DNA of 64,000 bases from Marinomonas sp. TW1 (GCF_001625355.1 NZ_JSEE01000018.1:19108-83107); one strand, 5' to 3'; shown: positions 45,290 through 54,705, counted from the stretch's first letter. A program made the numbers and translations. The notes: generated from the letters alone by a model not told the origin.

Positions 45290-45319
45290 AAAAGAGACGC
45301 GCGTACGCGTCTCTTTTTT
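45290..45319 (+). terminator. terminator after tkt
   Basis: A 12-bp perfect stem (AAAAGAGACGCG/CGCGTCTCTTTT) with a CGTA loop and a T run, 15 bp past the stop. Being inside the tkt-epd-pgk cluster, it may be partial. Confidence 0.9.
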
Positions 45320-45348
45320 CTTTCCTTTTGCGATGAAGTAGTAGGACT

Positions 45349-46377
45349 ATGTTGCGAGTCGCTATTAATGGCTATGGTCGAATAGGGCGTTCAGTATTAC
45401 GAGCCTTATACGAAAATAATTTCCGCGACCACATTCAAGTGGTGGCAATTAACGAATTGTCTGATGTTGAGACAATGAGTTATCTCACCCGTTATGATAC
45501 GACGCATGGTCGTTTTCCCCAGTCTGTTGCGACGCAAGGCAATACGTTACAAATCGGTGATGACACCATTCAGTGTTTTTCGAGTGCGCATCCAGAGGGT
45601 GTGGATTGGCAGTCGTTGGCGCTCGACCTCGTGTTAGAGTGTTCTGGCAGTTTTAGTGATCGTAACGGCGCGCAAGCCTATTTAGACGCGGGTGTACCGA
45701 GATTACTTTTGTCACAACCAGCGGGTTCCGATGTTGATAGTACCTTGGTGTATGGTTTCAATCATCGTGAGTTGACGGCGCAACATCAGATTGTCTCGGC
45801 GGCCTCTTGTACCACCAACTGCCTTATCCCTGTGTTAGATACGATTCAGCGGTTTGCAGGTGTGGTGCATGGTACTAGTCAAACGATTCACTCGGCGATG
45901 AATGACCAACCGGTTATCGATGGTTATCACACTAAAGATCTGCGTTTAACGCGAGCTGCATTAAGTTCTATTATCCCAGTGGATACAGGTTTGGCGCGAG
46001 GCATTACTCGTTTGATGCCAGAGTTGGATGGCAAAATGGGTTGTAACGCGGTGCGTGTTCCGACCTTGAATGTGTCTCTGATTGATCTGGTGCTACGAAC
46101 CGAGCAGCCTGTTACCGTCGAACAGATCAACGCGCAGTTACAACAGGCCGCGCATGACAAATACGCTGGTCTAATGGGGTTCACAAAAGAGGCGCATGCC
46201 TCGGTGGATTTTAACCATGATCCACGTTCAGTGATTATTGATGGTACTCAAACACAAGTCATTGATGGTCATATGGTAAAAATATTATGTTGGTTTGATA
46301 ACGAATGGGGCTACGCCAATCGAATGTTGGATGTGGCTAAGTATTGGGCGAGCGTTATGCATAAAAGCATGACTTAG
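45349..46377 (+). CDS. epd: Erythrose-4-phosphate dehydrogenase
   Basis: It oxidises erythrose 4-phosphate to 4-phosphoerythronate with NAD, the first step of the DXP-independent branch of pyridoxal phosphate synthesis. The 342-residue GAPDH-fold protein has the Rossmann start [20 protein letters not shown] and catalytic C154 in [25 protein letters not shown] distinguishes Epd from GapA in my reading (E. coli Epd has TIHSAMHDQQVIDAYH). [15 protein letters not shown] closes the protein. Glyceraldehyde-3-phosphate activity cannot be ruled out. pgk follows after 25 bp. Confidence 0.88.
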   Translation: MLRVAINGYGRIGRSVLRALYENNFRDHIQVVAINELSDVETMSYLTRYDTTHGRFPQSVATQGNTLQIGDDTIQCFSSAHPEGVDWQSLALDLVLECSGSFSDRNGAQAYLDAGVPRLLLSQPAGSDVDSTLVYGFNHRELTAQHQIVSAASCTTNCLIPVLDTIQRFAGVVHGTSQTIHSAMNDQPVIDGYHTKDLRLTRAALSSIIPVDTGLARGITRLMPELDGKMGCNAVRVPTLNVSLIDLVLRTEQPVTVEQINAQLQQAAHDKYAGLMGFTKEAHASVDFNHDPRSVIIDGTQTQVIDGHMVKILCWFDNEWGYANRMLDVAKYWASVMHKSMT

Positions 46378-46402
46378 CAAGAAAACTATTGAGGGCATTT
46401 CT

Positions 46403-47566
46403 ATGACAGTAATTAAGATGAAAGACTTGGATCTGGCAAACAAGCGTGTATTGATCCGTGAAGACCTTAATGTGCCAGTGAAAAATGGCAAGGTTACCAG
46501 TGATGCTCGAATTCGTGCTGCTTTGCCGACCATTAAGTTGGCATTAGAGGCCGGCGCCAAAGTGATGGTCATGTCGCATCTTGGCCGTCCGACAGAAGGT
46601 CAGTACGAAGAAGAATTCTCTATGTTGCCAGTGGCTCAGCATTTGTCGACTATGCTGGGGCAAGACGTACCTTTGGTTAAGGATTGGCTGGACGGTGTAG
46701 ATGTGGCCGCAGGACAATTGGTCTTGGTGGAAAATGTACGTTTTAATCCTGGTGAAAAGAAAGACGATGAGGCCTTGGCGAAGAAAATGGCCGCCTTATG
46801 TGATGTGTTTGTGATGGATGCTTTTGGTACCGCTCACCGAGCTCAAGCTTCTACTCATGGTGTGGCGAAATTTGCGCCAATTGCTTGTGCAGGACCTCTG
46901 TTGGCCGCTGAACTGGAAGCGTTGGAAAAAGCGTTAGCTGTACCGGCTCGTCCAATGGCCGCGATTGTGGGTGGTTCAAAGGTCTCAACTAAATTGACCG
47001 TGCTTGAGTCTCTGTCTGACAAGGTCGATCAGTTGATCGTTGGTGGTGGCATTGCCAATACTTTCTTAGCGGCGGCTGGCTTCCCTGTAGGTAAATCTCT
47101 TTATGAAGAAGATTTGATTCCACAAGCCAAAGCCTTGATGGCGAAAACCAGCATTCCATTGCCAGAAGATGTTGTGGTGGCCACTGAGTTTGCAGCGGAT
47201 GCCAAGGCGACGATCAAAGACGCTAAAGACGTTGCAGCAGATGACATGATTCTGGATATCGGTCCAAAAGCTGCCGCGGCTTTTTCTGCCTTATTGGAAG
47301 AATCACAAACCATTATTTGGAACGGTCCAGTGGGTGTGTTTGAATTTGACCAATTTGGTGAAGGCACGAAAGCTTTGTCTATGTCGATTGCCAACAGCGC
47401 TGGATTCTCTATTGCTGGTGGCGGTGATACGTTAGCGGCCGTAGATAAGTATGGTATTGCTGAACAAGTGTCTTATATTTCAACTGGCGGTGGGGCTTTT
47501 CTTGAGTTTGTTGAAGGAAAAGTGTTGCCAGCGGTTGCTATGTTGGAATCACGCGCGCAAAATTAA
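46403..47566 (+). CDS. pgk: Phosphoglycerate kinase
   Basis: This glycolytic enzyme interconverts 1,3-bisphosphoglycerate plus ADP with 3-phosphoglycerate plus ATP. The 387 residues match the E. coli length. Landmarks are [18 protein letters not shown] near 14-31, [11 protein letters not shown] near 57, [13 protein letters not shown] near 112, [19 protein letters not shown] near 138, [15 protein letters not shown] near 193, [13 protein letters not shown] near 312 and the nucleotide loop [13 protein letters not shown] near 340. It is in the same transcription unit as epd. Confidence 0.97.
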   Translation: MTVIKMKDLDLANKRVLIREDLNVPVKNGKVTSDARIRAALPTIKLALEAGAKVMVMSHLGRPTEGQYEEEFSMLPVAQHLSTMLGQDVPLVKDWLDGVDVAAGQLVLVENVRFNPGEKKDDEALAKKMAALCDVFVMDAFGTAHRAQASTHGVAKFAPIACAGPLLAAELEALEKALAVPARPMAAIVGGSKVSTKLTVLESLSDKVDQLIVGGGIANTFLAAAGFPVGKSLYEEDLIPQAKALMAKTSIPLPEDVVVATEFAADAKATIKDAKDVAADDMILDIGPKAAAAFSALLEESQTIIWNGPVGVFEFDQFGEGTKALSMSIANSAGFSIAGGGDTLAAVDKYGIAEQVSYISTGGGAFLEFVEGKVLPAVAMLESRAQN

Positions 47567-47817
47567 TACTATTAAGAACAGCATAAGACTGTTTTACATA
47601 ATAAAGGCTAAAAGCCTAAGTCACTGGACCAATGAGGCCAGTGGCAAATACGAGAGAGTGACCTATTCGACAGTATGTTGAATATGACAATAACGATAAG
47701 GCGTAAGCCACATTTCATCTGTTGTCAGATGGGGTGATAACAAAACTGAGTGCACGGGAAACGATGCGCTGTCTGTAATAAATAGAATATTAGACAAATT
47801 GTCAGAGGAAACCTTTT
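47567..47817 (+). other. pgk-fba intergenic region with inverted repeats
   Basis: No gene is seen in 251 bp. Three dyads are visible: CACTGG/CCAGTG (47619-47646 area), TATTC/GAATA (47663-47683 area) and CATCTG-TTGT-CAGATG (about 47716-47731). A separate fba promoter in this stretch is likely. No T-tract terminator is seen. Confidence 0.4.
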
Positions 47818-48885
47818 ATGCCTTTAATCAGTATGCGTCAGTTACTGGACCATGCCGCAGAGCACAGCTACGGCTTACCTGCTTTCAATGTGAACAACAT
47901 GGAGCAGGTGAAAGCCATTATGGAAGCAGCGGATGAAGTCAATTCGCCTGTTATCATGCAAGCGTCTGCTGGAGCTCGTAAATACGCAGGCTCTCATTTT
48001 TTACGCCATTTAATTGCCGCGGCAATTGAAGATTTTCCACACATTCCTGTGGTGATGCACCAAGATCACGGTACGTCTCCTGCCATTTGTCAACGTTCTA
48101 TTCAGCTAGGTTTTTCCTCGGTGATGATGGACGGCTCTCTTATGGCTGACGGGAAAACACCTGCGAGTTACGAATACAATGTCGATGTGACGCGTCGTAC
48201 CGTGGAATTTGCTCATGCTTGTGGTGTGTCGGTCGAGGGTGAACTTGGCGTGCTTGGCTCTCTTGAAACGGGACAGGCTGGAGAAGAAGATGGTGTTGGT
48301 GCGGAAGGTATCTTGTCTCATGATCAGATGCTGACGGACCCACAAGAAGCAGTCGACTTTGTTAATGCAACCGGTATTGATGCTTTGGCTGTTGCCATCG
48401 GTACTAGCCATGGCGCTTACAAGTTTACTCGTCCACCGACAGGTGACATTTTGGATATTGAGCGTATCGCTAAGATTGTTCAATTGCTGCCTAATACCCA
48501 TATCGTATTGCACGGTTCTTCTTCTGTGCCACAAGATTGGCTAGAAATTATCAACGAATTTGGTGGTGATATCCCAGAAACTTATGGTGTGCCAGTCGAA
48601 GAGATCGTTAAGGCGATTCGCTATGGTGTGCGTAAGGTGAATATCGACACGGATTTGCGTTTGGCCGCGACTGGGGCAATTCGTCGTAGTTTGGCGGAGC
48701 ATAAAGGCAATTTTGACCCTCGTAAATACTTAACAGAAAGTATTAAAGCGATGAAAGCGGTGTGTATTGATCGCTATGAAGCGTTTGGTTGTGCGGGTCA
48801 GGCGTCACGTATTAAGACCATTGACCTAGAAGAAATGGCGGTTCGTTATGAGCATGGTGAGTATAACAACGGCCGTACTTTTTAA
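47818..48885 (+). CDS. fba: Class II fructose-bisphosphate aldolase
   Basis: This zinc-dependent aldolase cleaves fructose 1,6-bisphosphate to triose phosphates. The 355-residue TIM barrel includes [15 protein letters not shown] near 20, the metal-binding VVMHQDHG near 78-85, [21 protein letters not shown] near 138, [11 protein letters not shown] near 195 and [10 protein letters not shown] near 226. The length and long insert near 140-155 fit the "Calvin-cycle subtype" common in Pseudomonas and relatives rather than E. coli FbaA. It ends the tkt-epd-pgk-fba cluster. Confidence 0.96.
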   Translation: MPLISMRQLLDHAAEHSYGLPAFNVNNMEQVKAIMEAADEVNSPVIMQASAGARKYAGSHFLRHLIAAAIEDFPHIPVVMHQDHGTSPAICQRSIQLGFSSVMMDGSLMADGKTPASYEYNVDVTRRTVEFAHACGVSVEGELGVLGSLETGQAGEEDGVGAEGILSHDQMLTDPQEAVDFVNATGIDALAVAIGTSHGAYKFTRPPTGDILDIERIAKIVQLLPNTHIVLHGSSSVPQDWLEIINEFGGDIPETYGVPVEEIVKAIRYGVRKVNIDTDLRLAATGAIRRSLAEHKGNFDPRKYLTESIKAMKAVCIDRYEAFGCAGQASRIKTIDLEEMAVRYEHGEYNNGRTF

Positions 48886-48965
48886 GCTTTAAACCGGTTT
48901 AAGCGAGTATAAGGCGGACTAATCGGCTTTTTTTTATTTTTTTAATGAAAACTTGTAAAAAAGAG

Positions 48966-48993
48966 TTGACCATCGAAATGATTTGCCTATAAT
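48966..48993 (+). promoter_or_regulatory. promoter of tRNA-Leu
   Basis: TTGACC (48966-48971) and TATAAT (48988-48993) are separated by 16 bp. The following GCTCGCC is a GC-rich discriminator, typical of stringently controlled stable-RNA promoters. Confidence 0.85.
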
Positions 48994-49007
48994 GCTCGCC
49001 ATTCCTT

Positions 49008-49092
49008 GCGGGAGTGGTGGAATTGGTAGACACGCTGGATTTAGGTTCCAGTGCTTCACGGCGTGAGAGTTCGAGTCTCTCCTTCCGCACCA
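49008..49092 (+). tRNA. tRNA-Leu, anticodon UAG
   Basis: An 85-nt class II tRNA with the acceptor stem GCGGGAG/CTTCCGC, D-loop GGTGGAATTGGTAGACAC, anticodon stem CTGGA/TCCAG with loop TTTAGGT (anticodon TAG, reading CUN codons), a long variable arm (GTGCTTCACGGCGT), T-arm GAGAG-TTCGAGT-CTCTC and an encoded 3' CCA. It lies alone between fba and the LuxP-like gene with its own promoter and terminator. Confidence 0.97.
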
Positions 49093-49098
49093 TATTTT

Positions 49099-49127
49099 AA
49101 AAAGCTGACTTTATGTCGGCTTTTTTT
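49099..49127 (+). terminator. terminator after tRNA-Leu
   Basis: AAAAGCTGAC pairs with GTCGGCTTTT (one G.T) around TTTAT, with seven T after. Confidence 0.9.
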
Positions 49128-49250
49128 ATGCCTAAAATTTGCCTTTCTTTTGTTTTCGTTGTTCTTGGCATTAGCATTTATTTACACGTTCAAGTGCATT
49201 TCTTGTTTCCCATTCGCTGAAAGTTAGATATTTTGGGATAATAATAGGGA

Positions 49251-50369
49251 ATGATCCGATTAGGCTGGAAAATGCGACGATTGCTGCTCATCTTATGCTT
49301 GAATCTTGCTTGTGTTAGCGGGCCGTTGTTGGCTGCAAGTTTTGCTGAAGAGGTGATGACAGAGCAAACTTTTTATCAGCTGTTACCACAACAAAGCCCT
49401 TTGTCTGAGCAATTTTCTACGCTCGTTAACTCTCCTCCAAACCCACTTCGTATATCGCAACAAACTCCCATTCGTGTTGTTTTTCTATTGTTTGGGGACG
49501 TAGCGGATTGGCAAAATCAACGAATGTTAAATGCTTTTAAGAAGCGTATGCGTGAGTTAGGCATAGTCTATCGTTTGGACACTTATGTTGATCGATCGGG
49601 TTATGGTACTGATTTTATTGCGCATTTGCCTGTCATTGAAATGGAGTCAGACTACATTATTGCCACAAAATTTAATGTCAGTCTTCGTCGGCTTTTTGAG
49701 CGATTTTTGATTCAAGGGCAAGGTAAGCTTATTTTATTCGATTTTGCGACGCCAATCGTGCACTGGGTGCCTCGTCCCCCCTTAATCTACGTCGGGTTTA
49801 ATCAATTTAAGACGGTACAAATGCTGGCCAGTTATCTGGATCGACAATTACCGCCTTCGGCGCGTATTTCCGCTTTGGTATTACCGGAAAGTTATCTAGG
49901 GCAAATGCGCTGTGATGGTTTCCTCGATGAAATGAACCGCTATGGACGTGACGTTGATAGCATTTATGTTGTGGAAGATAATGTACAGCAAGCGATCAAA
50001 CGTACAAACGTCTTGTTAGCAAACCAGGAAACAGACTTTATTTTCAGCTGCTCACAGAACTTGGCTGCAGGTGTGTTGCAAGTGTTGAGGGAAAATGAAG
50101 CTTACAGTCATATTCAGACAAATGTTTGGGGCGCTTTTAACGCTCAACTGACCGAGCTAAAAGATCGTCATATTAAAGCAAACACCTTGTTTTATTGGGA
50201 CGATTTATCCATCGCAATCGCGGAAGCGATTAAGTTGGACTTAGAAGGTCGAAACCTACCTAATCTTTACGTGGCGAGATCGCCACTGTTAACGGAAGAT
50301 ATTGACCCAGAGAGTTTAGGGTTGATGTTGCAACAGGCCTATCATTATTCGGTGCAAAAATGGCAGTAA
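49251..50369 (+). CDS. LuxP-like periplasmic binding protein
   Basis: This type I periplasmic sugar-binding-fold protein has 372 residues and a signal peptide (about 1-29, ending LLAA). Against remembered V. harveyi LuxP, RPPLIYVGFNQF, LGQMRCDGFLDEMNR, DFIFSCSQNLAAGV, NVWGAFNAQL and SIAIAEAIKLDLEGRNLP align well. Of the AI-2 contacts, Arg (R220), Ser (S268) and Trp (W293) seem kept, but Q77, S79, W82, N159, D267 and R310 appear replaced (Asp, Ala, Gln, Asp, Asn, Phe). It probably binds something other than borated AI-2. It overlaps the LuxQ-like gene by 10 bp. Start could also be the ATG at 49272. Confidence 0.8.
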   Translation: MIRLGWKMRRLLLILCLNLACVSGPLLAASFAEEVMTEQTFYQLLPQQSPLSEQFSTLVNSPPNPLRISQQTPIRVVFLLFGDVADWQNQRMLNAFKKRMRELGIVYRLDTYVDRSGYGTDFIAHLPVIEMESDYIIATKFNVSLRRLFERFLIQGQGKLILFDFATPIVHWVPRPPLIYVGFNQFKTVQMLASYLDRQLPPSARISALVLPESYLGQMRCDGFLDEMNRYGRDVDSIYVVEDNVQQAIKRTNVLLANQETDFIFSCSQNLAAGVLQVLRENEAYSHIQTNVWGAFNAQLTELKDRHIKANTLFYWDDLSIAIAEAIKLDLEGRNLPNLYVARSPLLTEDIDPESLGLMLQQAYHYSVQKWQ

Positions 50370-52942
50370 GCATTAGTTTGAAGGATCGACTTAAACAGGC
50401 CTTGCTGTTCATGACAGCTTCATTGATGGCGTTAATTGTTTTAGGTGCGCTGTATTTTACCAGTACTTATGATCGATCTTCAGCCGAACAAACACTGCGT
50501 TTAAAACATAAAATTGTTGAACAAACGTTGGCTTCTTACTTGGTTCGTGCCGAGTCAGAAATGAGCTTTATCGTACAAGATCTTGCTATTAGAGAGTATA
50601 ACGTAGGCCAAGCGTTGGATTTGTTGTTTAGTCATCATGATATTTTATTTACTGGTGGCTTGGACTTCTTCTATATAGATTGGAAAGACGATTTTCATGC
50701 TATGGATCCAAGAGCGCGCTTGTTTACGCAGGCCGATTTCCAGCCCCTATTGGCAAAAGGCCAAATCAGTCGATGGGTTTCTGTAGTCACCGAAGATGAC
50801 GCAACTTTATTAATGTATAAAAAGAAAATACTTTCTTCTGACATGGAAAGTTTAGGGTTTTTATATGGCTTTATTTCGCTGAGTGATAATTTAACTTTGG
50901 GCAATGAGCTGTTATCAAGTGCTCAGGTGATGGCGGTACGTTTATTTGATGAGTCGAATAACCGTTTGCTGTTAGAGGAAACCTCGTCTGATACTAATGA
51001 TCCATCTGTTCCAATGTTGTCTTATGCTTTTCCGTTGGACTCTGCTGTACAAGGTGCTTTTAGACTCGAAATAGAACAAGCAGAAAACCTGTTGAGTGAC
51101 TCGCTACGTGTCGCATTGCCTTGGCTTTTGTTTGTTGCGTTGAGTTTGTTGGCTTTTTATTGGCTGCTGAATATCTACATCAAAAAACTGCTTTTTGTGC
51201 CGCTTGAAAAAACGATTTATCAGCGAGAAAGCAGGTTACCGCTATTTGATGAATTGCAACCGATTCAAGAGCAAAGCAATCACTATCGAGCGTCCATCAA
51301 GGCGAAGGATGATCAATTTAATCTATTGTCTGAATCGGTTCACAGTGCCATCATTTTTAGTAATGAAGTGGCAGAGTTACAGGTGCTTAATACGGAAGCC
51401 AAAGAGATATTTCCTGAGGCAGAACGCTCTCGTACTTTATTCGATTTTTTGCCCATATCCTGCCATCAAATTATCCAAGAAGCCTTAAAAGGTGCGGTCG
51501 GTCGCAACTTTGAATTAACCATTGATCGGTTAGGGCGAATTTATCAGTGGAAGGTGTTTTCTTACCATAATGAATTTGGCTATCGTGGGATTTTATTGGT
51601 TGGCCGCAATGTGACTTTGGAAACCAGTTTGAAGTGGCAGCTTGATCAGTTACAGCCTCTGTCGAATGCCATTGAGAAAAAAGTGGATGCCCAAGCACTG
51701 CAACAAGAATTGGAGTATTTAACCCAGTTACCTAGCACAATACAGACACAACAATTTCAAGGCTGGTTGAGTTTAACTCTCTCGATTTTGGAGGATATTG
51801 GTCGTCCTGAAGATATGGTGCGCGAGGTGATCTTGGGCAATGTGCTCATTGCGGAAAGCGCTAAGGTGATGACGGCAATGGGGATGGAAGCGAATCGTGC
51901 GTTATTGGACATTACACTGCCGGTGTCACTTAAAACCATTGAAGTGGACAACAAGGTAGCGGCTTTGTTGCGATTACTCTTTATGATGGTGATGTCTAAT
52001 GATATGGCTGAGCGACGTTTATCGATCCAGATGAAGGGCAATGAACTAGAGTTCGTGGCGATGCACGATATGGCCTCAAGAGAGCTTTTTATATGGATGA
52101 TTAAAACGTTAGCGAATCACCTCGGCGCTCAATATAAGATTTTGCGAAACAATGCTCTGCAATTCAACCTGCCAGTCGTTTGTCCAGAACAAGATCACAC
52201 TTCCATGAGTTCGCTAGAAGATCAAGGAACCACCGGTAAGTTAGTGGCTTGGATCGCTAATGATTATCCTAATAGTGCGTTAATTCAAGCGGCGCTTGTT
52301 CGCTTGGGTTGTAAAGTGAAGGACTTTGTTTCAGCGGACAGCTTTTTTACCCAGTCTACTACTATCGTGAAATTTGATGCCATTTTAATTGGTTGTGATC
52401 AGGATCTGGAAGGGCAGCATAAGATGACCCAAGCCTTGCAGGTGAAACATGATCGAACTAACTTGCCAATTGTTTGGGTGAACAGCACACCGTTACAAAC
52501 GCCGGATGAGCAAGTTTTTCATTTATTCGGTTGTCCTTTCGATTACAGTTTGCATCAGGTCTTGGTTCAAGCCCTGCAGTGTGATGGTATTATGCCGGTT
52601 TATCATCCTGAGCGAGGCCCATCATGGATTATGGTGGGAGGCAGTCGAGTCACAAAAGCCATTTGGTATAGTGAGTTAGAGACACAGCAGATAACGACAC
52701 AGTGGTTGTCTGACTTATCCAGTTTTGATTTGGTGCTGCCGTATCATTCTGACGCTGTCATTGTGCTATTGGAGCCGCAGTCCAGCATACTGTTGGCCCA
52801 GTTGCATAAGCGGTTTCCTGAGGCGCGTTTGTTTACGATTCAGGACTGGCAAGATAAACCAGATACAGTGACTTTGTGCAAAGTATCATCGCCGTACTCA
52901 GGCGAAAAAATTAAACAATTTGTGCGACGCGTCGTACGTTAA
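50360..52942 (+). CDS. Degenerate LuxQ-like hybrid sensor (no catalytic residues)
   Basis: The 860 residues nearly equal V. harveyi LuxQ (859). TM1 is at about 14-34, the periplasmic sensor at about 36-248, TM2 at about 250-274, and a PAS domain at about 310-420 ending LGRIYQWKVFSYHNEFGYRGILLVG, like LuxQ. Beyond this the kinase has eroded: no His or HExRTP block in the dimerisation helix (430-490), LRLLFMMVMSND (537-548) in place of the Asn-bearing N-box, no DxGxG, and ASRELFIWMI where the GxGLGL box belongs. A receiver-like domain (626-745) has Gly678 where phospho-Asp should be. A second such domain may cover 753-855. It should not carry out phosphorelay. Ordinary coding throughout argues against a pseudogene. 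Confidence 0.78.
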   Translation: MAVSISLKDRLKQALLFMTASLMALIVLGALYFTSTYDRSSAEQTLRLKHKIVEQTLASYLVRAESEMSFIVQDLAIREYNVGQALDLLFSHHDILFTGGLDFFYIDWKDDFHAMDPRARLFTQADFQPLLAKGQISRWVSVVTEDDATLLMYKKKILSSDMESLGFLYGFISLSDNLTLGNELLSSAQVMAVRLFDESNNRLLLEETSSDTNDPSVPMLSYAFPLDSAVQGAFRLEIEQAENLLSDSLRVALPWLLFVALSLLAFYWLLNIYIKKLLFVPLEKTIYQRESRLPLFDELQPIQEQSNHYRASIKAKDDQFNLLSESVHSAIIFSNEVAELQVLNTEAKEIFPEAERSRTLFDFLPISCHQIIQEALKGAVGRNFELTIDRLGRIYQWKVFSYHNEFGYRGILLVGRNVTLETSLKWQLDQLQPLSNAIEKKVDAQALQQELEYLTQLPSTIQTQQFQGWLSLTLSILEDIGRPEDMVREVILGNVLIAESAKVMTAMGMEANRALLDITLPVSLKTIEVDNKVAALLRLLFMMVMSNDMAERRLSIQMKGNELEFVAMHDMASRELFIWMIKTLANHLGAQYKILRNNALQFNLPVVCPEQDHTSMSSLEDQGTTGKLVAWIANDYPNSALIQAALVRLGCKVKDFVSADSFFTQSTTIVKFDAILIGCDQDLEGQHKMTQALQVKHDRTNLPIVWVNSTPLQTPDEQVFHLFGCPFDYSLHQVLVQALQCDGIMPVYHPERGPSWIMVGGSRVTKAIWYSELETQQITTQWLSDLSSFDLVLPYHSDAVIVLLEPQSSILLAQLHKRFPEARLFTIQDWQDKPDTVTLCKVSSPYSGEKIKQFVRRVVR

Positions 52943-52962
52943 GAAATGCATTGGGAGTAAGT

Positions 52963-53655
52963 ATGAGTGTTATTGGATTGATCGGTGCCATGGATGAGGA
53001 AGTGGCTGTTATCAAGGCTTGGATGACCGATGTTACAGAGCAAACCATCGCAGGTTGCGATTTTTTTATCGGACAGTTTGAAGGCAAGGAAGTGGTGTTG
53101 TTAAAGTCGGGTATCGGTAAGGTCAATGCCGCTTTGTCGACAACCTTGCTACTGTCTCAATTTAAGCCAGAGTATGTCATTAATATCGGTTCGGCTGGTG
53201 GTTATGATCCTGAATTGCAGGTTGGCGATGTGGTGATTTCGGATCGAGTGATACATCATGATGTCGATGTCACCGCCTTTGGTTATGTAATGGGACAAGT
53301 GCCTAGCATGCCGGAAGCCTACCAAGCTGATGTGACTTTGGTGGAAAGTGCTCAACAAGCGGTTGTATCCGCGACGGAAGTTCGCGCCAAGGTGGGGTTA
53401 ATTGGTACCGGTGACAGTTTTATGAGTGACCCTGTGCGTGTAGCGTCTGTTCGTGAGATCTTCCCTGCGTTGGTGGCCGTTGAGATGGAAGCGGCTGCGG
53501 TGGCGCAAGTCTGCTTTAAATTTAATACGCCATTTGTGGTGGTGAGAGCCTTGTCTGATATCGCTGGTAAAGAATCCCCTGCGAGCTTTGAAGAGTATTT
53601 GAAAGTTGCGGCCGAGAACTCTTCTTTGATGATTCAACAAATGTTGAGAGACTAA
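52963..53655 (+). CDS. mtnN: 5'-methylthioadenosine/S-adenosylhomocysteine nucleosidase
   Basis: It removes adenine from SAH, MTA and 5'-deoxyadenosine; from SAH it yields S-ribosylhomocysteine, the LuxS substrate for AI-2. It has 230 residues from ATG 52963, which follows gggagtaagt; an earlier in-frame TTG lies on the ribosome site. GLIGAMDEEVAVI (acid-base E12), SGIGKVNAAL, INIGSAGGYDPELQVGDVVIS near 71-91, the substrate-binding VEMEAAAVAQVC (near 170) and catalytic Asp in RALSDIAG (near 195) are present. It lies 20 bp after the LuxQ-like gene and 8 bp before the next gene, so an operon is likely. Confidence 0.95.
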   Translation: MSVIGLIGAMDEEVAVIKAWMTDVTEQTIAGCDFFIGQFEGKEVVLLKSGIGKVNAALSTTLLLSQFKPEYVINIGSAGGYDPELQVGDVVISDRVIHHDVDVTAFGYVMGQVPSMPEAYQADVTLVESAQQAVVSATEVRAKVGLIGTGDSFMSDPVRVASVREIFPALVAVEMEAAAVAQVCFKFNTPFVVVRALSDIAGKESPASFEEYLKVAAENSSLMIQQMLRD

Positions 53656-53663
53656 GCTTTACA

Positions 53664-54626
53664 ATGCGGTGTTATTTTCAGCACTGTCTAGTGACCAGTT
53701 TGCTTATTGTATCGTCAAACTTTGGCCATGCAGATGTGGTTGCGGAGCCTTCAGTGGAGGGGCAAGACCTTGCTTGGTGGCAAAGTACTCATAAGAGCAT
53801 TTCTCGTACTATTGGGCGTTGGTCAAATAGTACGGATGCTTTTTTATCCGGCAAAGACGGTGATGGGCAGTCGGACAGTTTTGTCCGTATGCGTTTTGGT
53901 CCTATTTTTGAGGAAGATGACTCGTCGGGCTTTTTTGATTTCAGTGCTCGGATGAAGTTGCCGAATACTGAAAAGCGTTTACGAGTAGTCATTGAATCAA
54001 ATGGTGACTCGATCACGCCTGAGAATGAACGTGGCGAGTCATCACAGCAAAGCTCTGTGATTCAGTCGGCATTAAAAACCAGTTTTTCAGCGGCGGTGAA
54101 TTTTGTCCGAGAGGATCTAGGGGCGGATTTTGATGCGGGGGTATTGGTGGATTTTCCACTAGACCCTTTTATGCGTCTACGTTTTAATCAGGGTCATGAT
54201 CATGGTGGTTGGAGCTGGTATCAGAAACAAGAAGCTTTTGCGTATTACTCTAAAGGTGTAGGGGCGCGATATGGTGTCGGCGTTTCTTTTTACCCGCAAG
54301 AGCGATTTCATTATGGGACGGATTTTAGTGTTGTTTGGCTGGATCAAGAAGGTGAGTTCTATGGGCGTGAGAATCTGTTTGCTTATCATGCCATTGATGA
54401 CAAAAATAACATGAGCTATCAGCTGAGCTTCTTGCAATCTGGTGAGCACAGTCTTGAGTCGGATAGCTTCTTATACAACATACAGTACGAAAGGCGACTC
54501 TATCGGGACTGGTTAAGTGGGCAATTAAAACCACAATTCACCCATGAAGCGGAAGACGATTATCAGGGTAAATTTTCATTTACTATGGCCTTGGTGATTC
54601 TGCTTGGCCCGCAGTATCTAAATTAA
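53664..54626 (+). CDS. predicted outer-membrane or secreted protein of unknown function
   Basis: I do not recognise this 320-residue protein. A signal peptide (cleavage near SNFGHA, about residue 23) is followed by a short helical WWQSTHKSISRTIGRW stretch, then a Gly/Asp-rich segment LSGKDGDGQSDSFVRM. The rest is dominated by alternating hydrophobic and polar residues and aromatic ends (for example SARMKLPNTEKRLRVVIES, GVGARYGVGVSFYPQ, FSFTMALVILLGPQYL) typical of antiparallel beta strands in a barrel. No Phe at the exact C-terminus. It follows mtnN by 8 bp, so it is probably co-transcribed with the LuxP/LuxQ-like genes, and it could be a surface output or simply a neighbour. Confidence 0.72.
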   Translation: MRCYFQHCLVTSLLIVSSNFGHADVVAEPSVEGQDLAWWQSTHKSISRTIGRWSNSTDAFLSGKDGDGQSDSFVRMRFGPIFEEDDSSGFFDFSARMKLPNTEKRLRVVIESNGDSITPENERGESSQQSSVIQSALKTSFSAAVNFVREDLGADFDAGVLVDFPLDPFMRLRFNQGHDHGGWSWYQKQEAFAYYSKGVGARYGVGVSFYPQERFHYGTDFSVVWLDQEGEFYGRENLFAYHAIDDKNNMSYQLSFLQSGEHSLESDSFLYNIQYERRLYRDWLSGQLKPQFTHEAEDDYQGKFSFTMALVILLGPQYLN

Positions 54627-54699
54627 GGGCAATATTTGGCTGTTTGTTTCGATTTATTATTCGTTCTGTTCAGCATTAGATTTGTGCCGCAGGAACTCG

Positions 54700-54705
54700 T
54701 ATAAT
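54700..54705 (+). promoter_or_regulatory. candidate -10 element of the trmA promoter
   Basis: A perfect TATAAT sits 61 bp before the trmA start and is followed by the GC-rich gccgcgc. No good -35 is seen at the right spacing, so strength is uncertain. Confidence 0.4.

Noticed and set aside
49251..50369. Simple reading as a ribose or other sugar ABC binding protein
   Set aside because: No ABC permease or ATPase gene is adjacent, and both sequence and the overlapping LuxQ-sized partner fit LuxP better.
50360..52942. Annotation as an active hybrid histidine kinase
   Set aside because: The phospho-accepting His, ATP-binding boxes and receiver Asp cannot be found.
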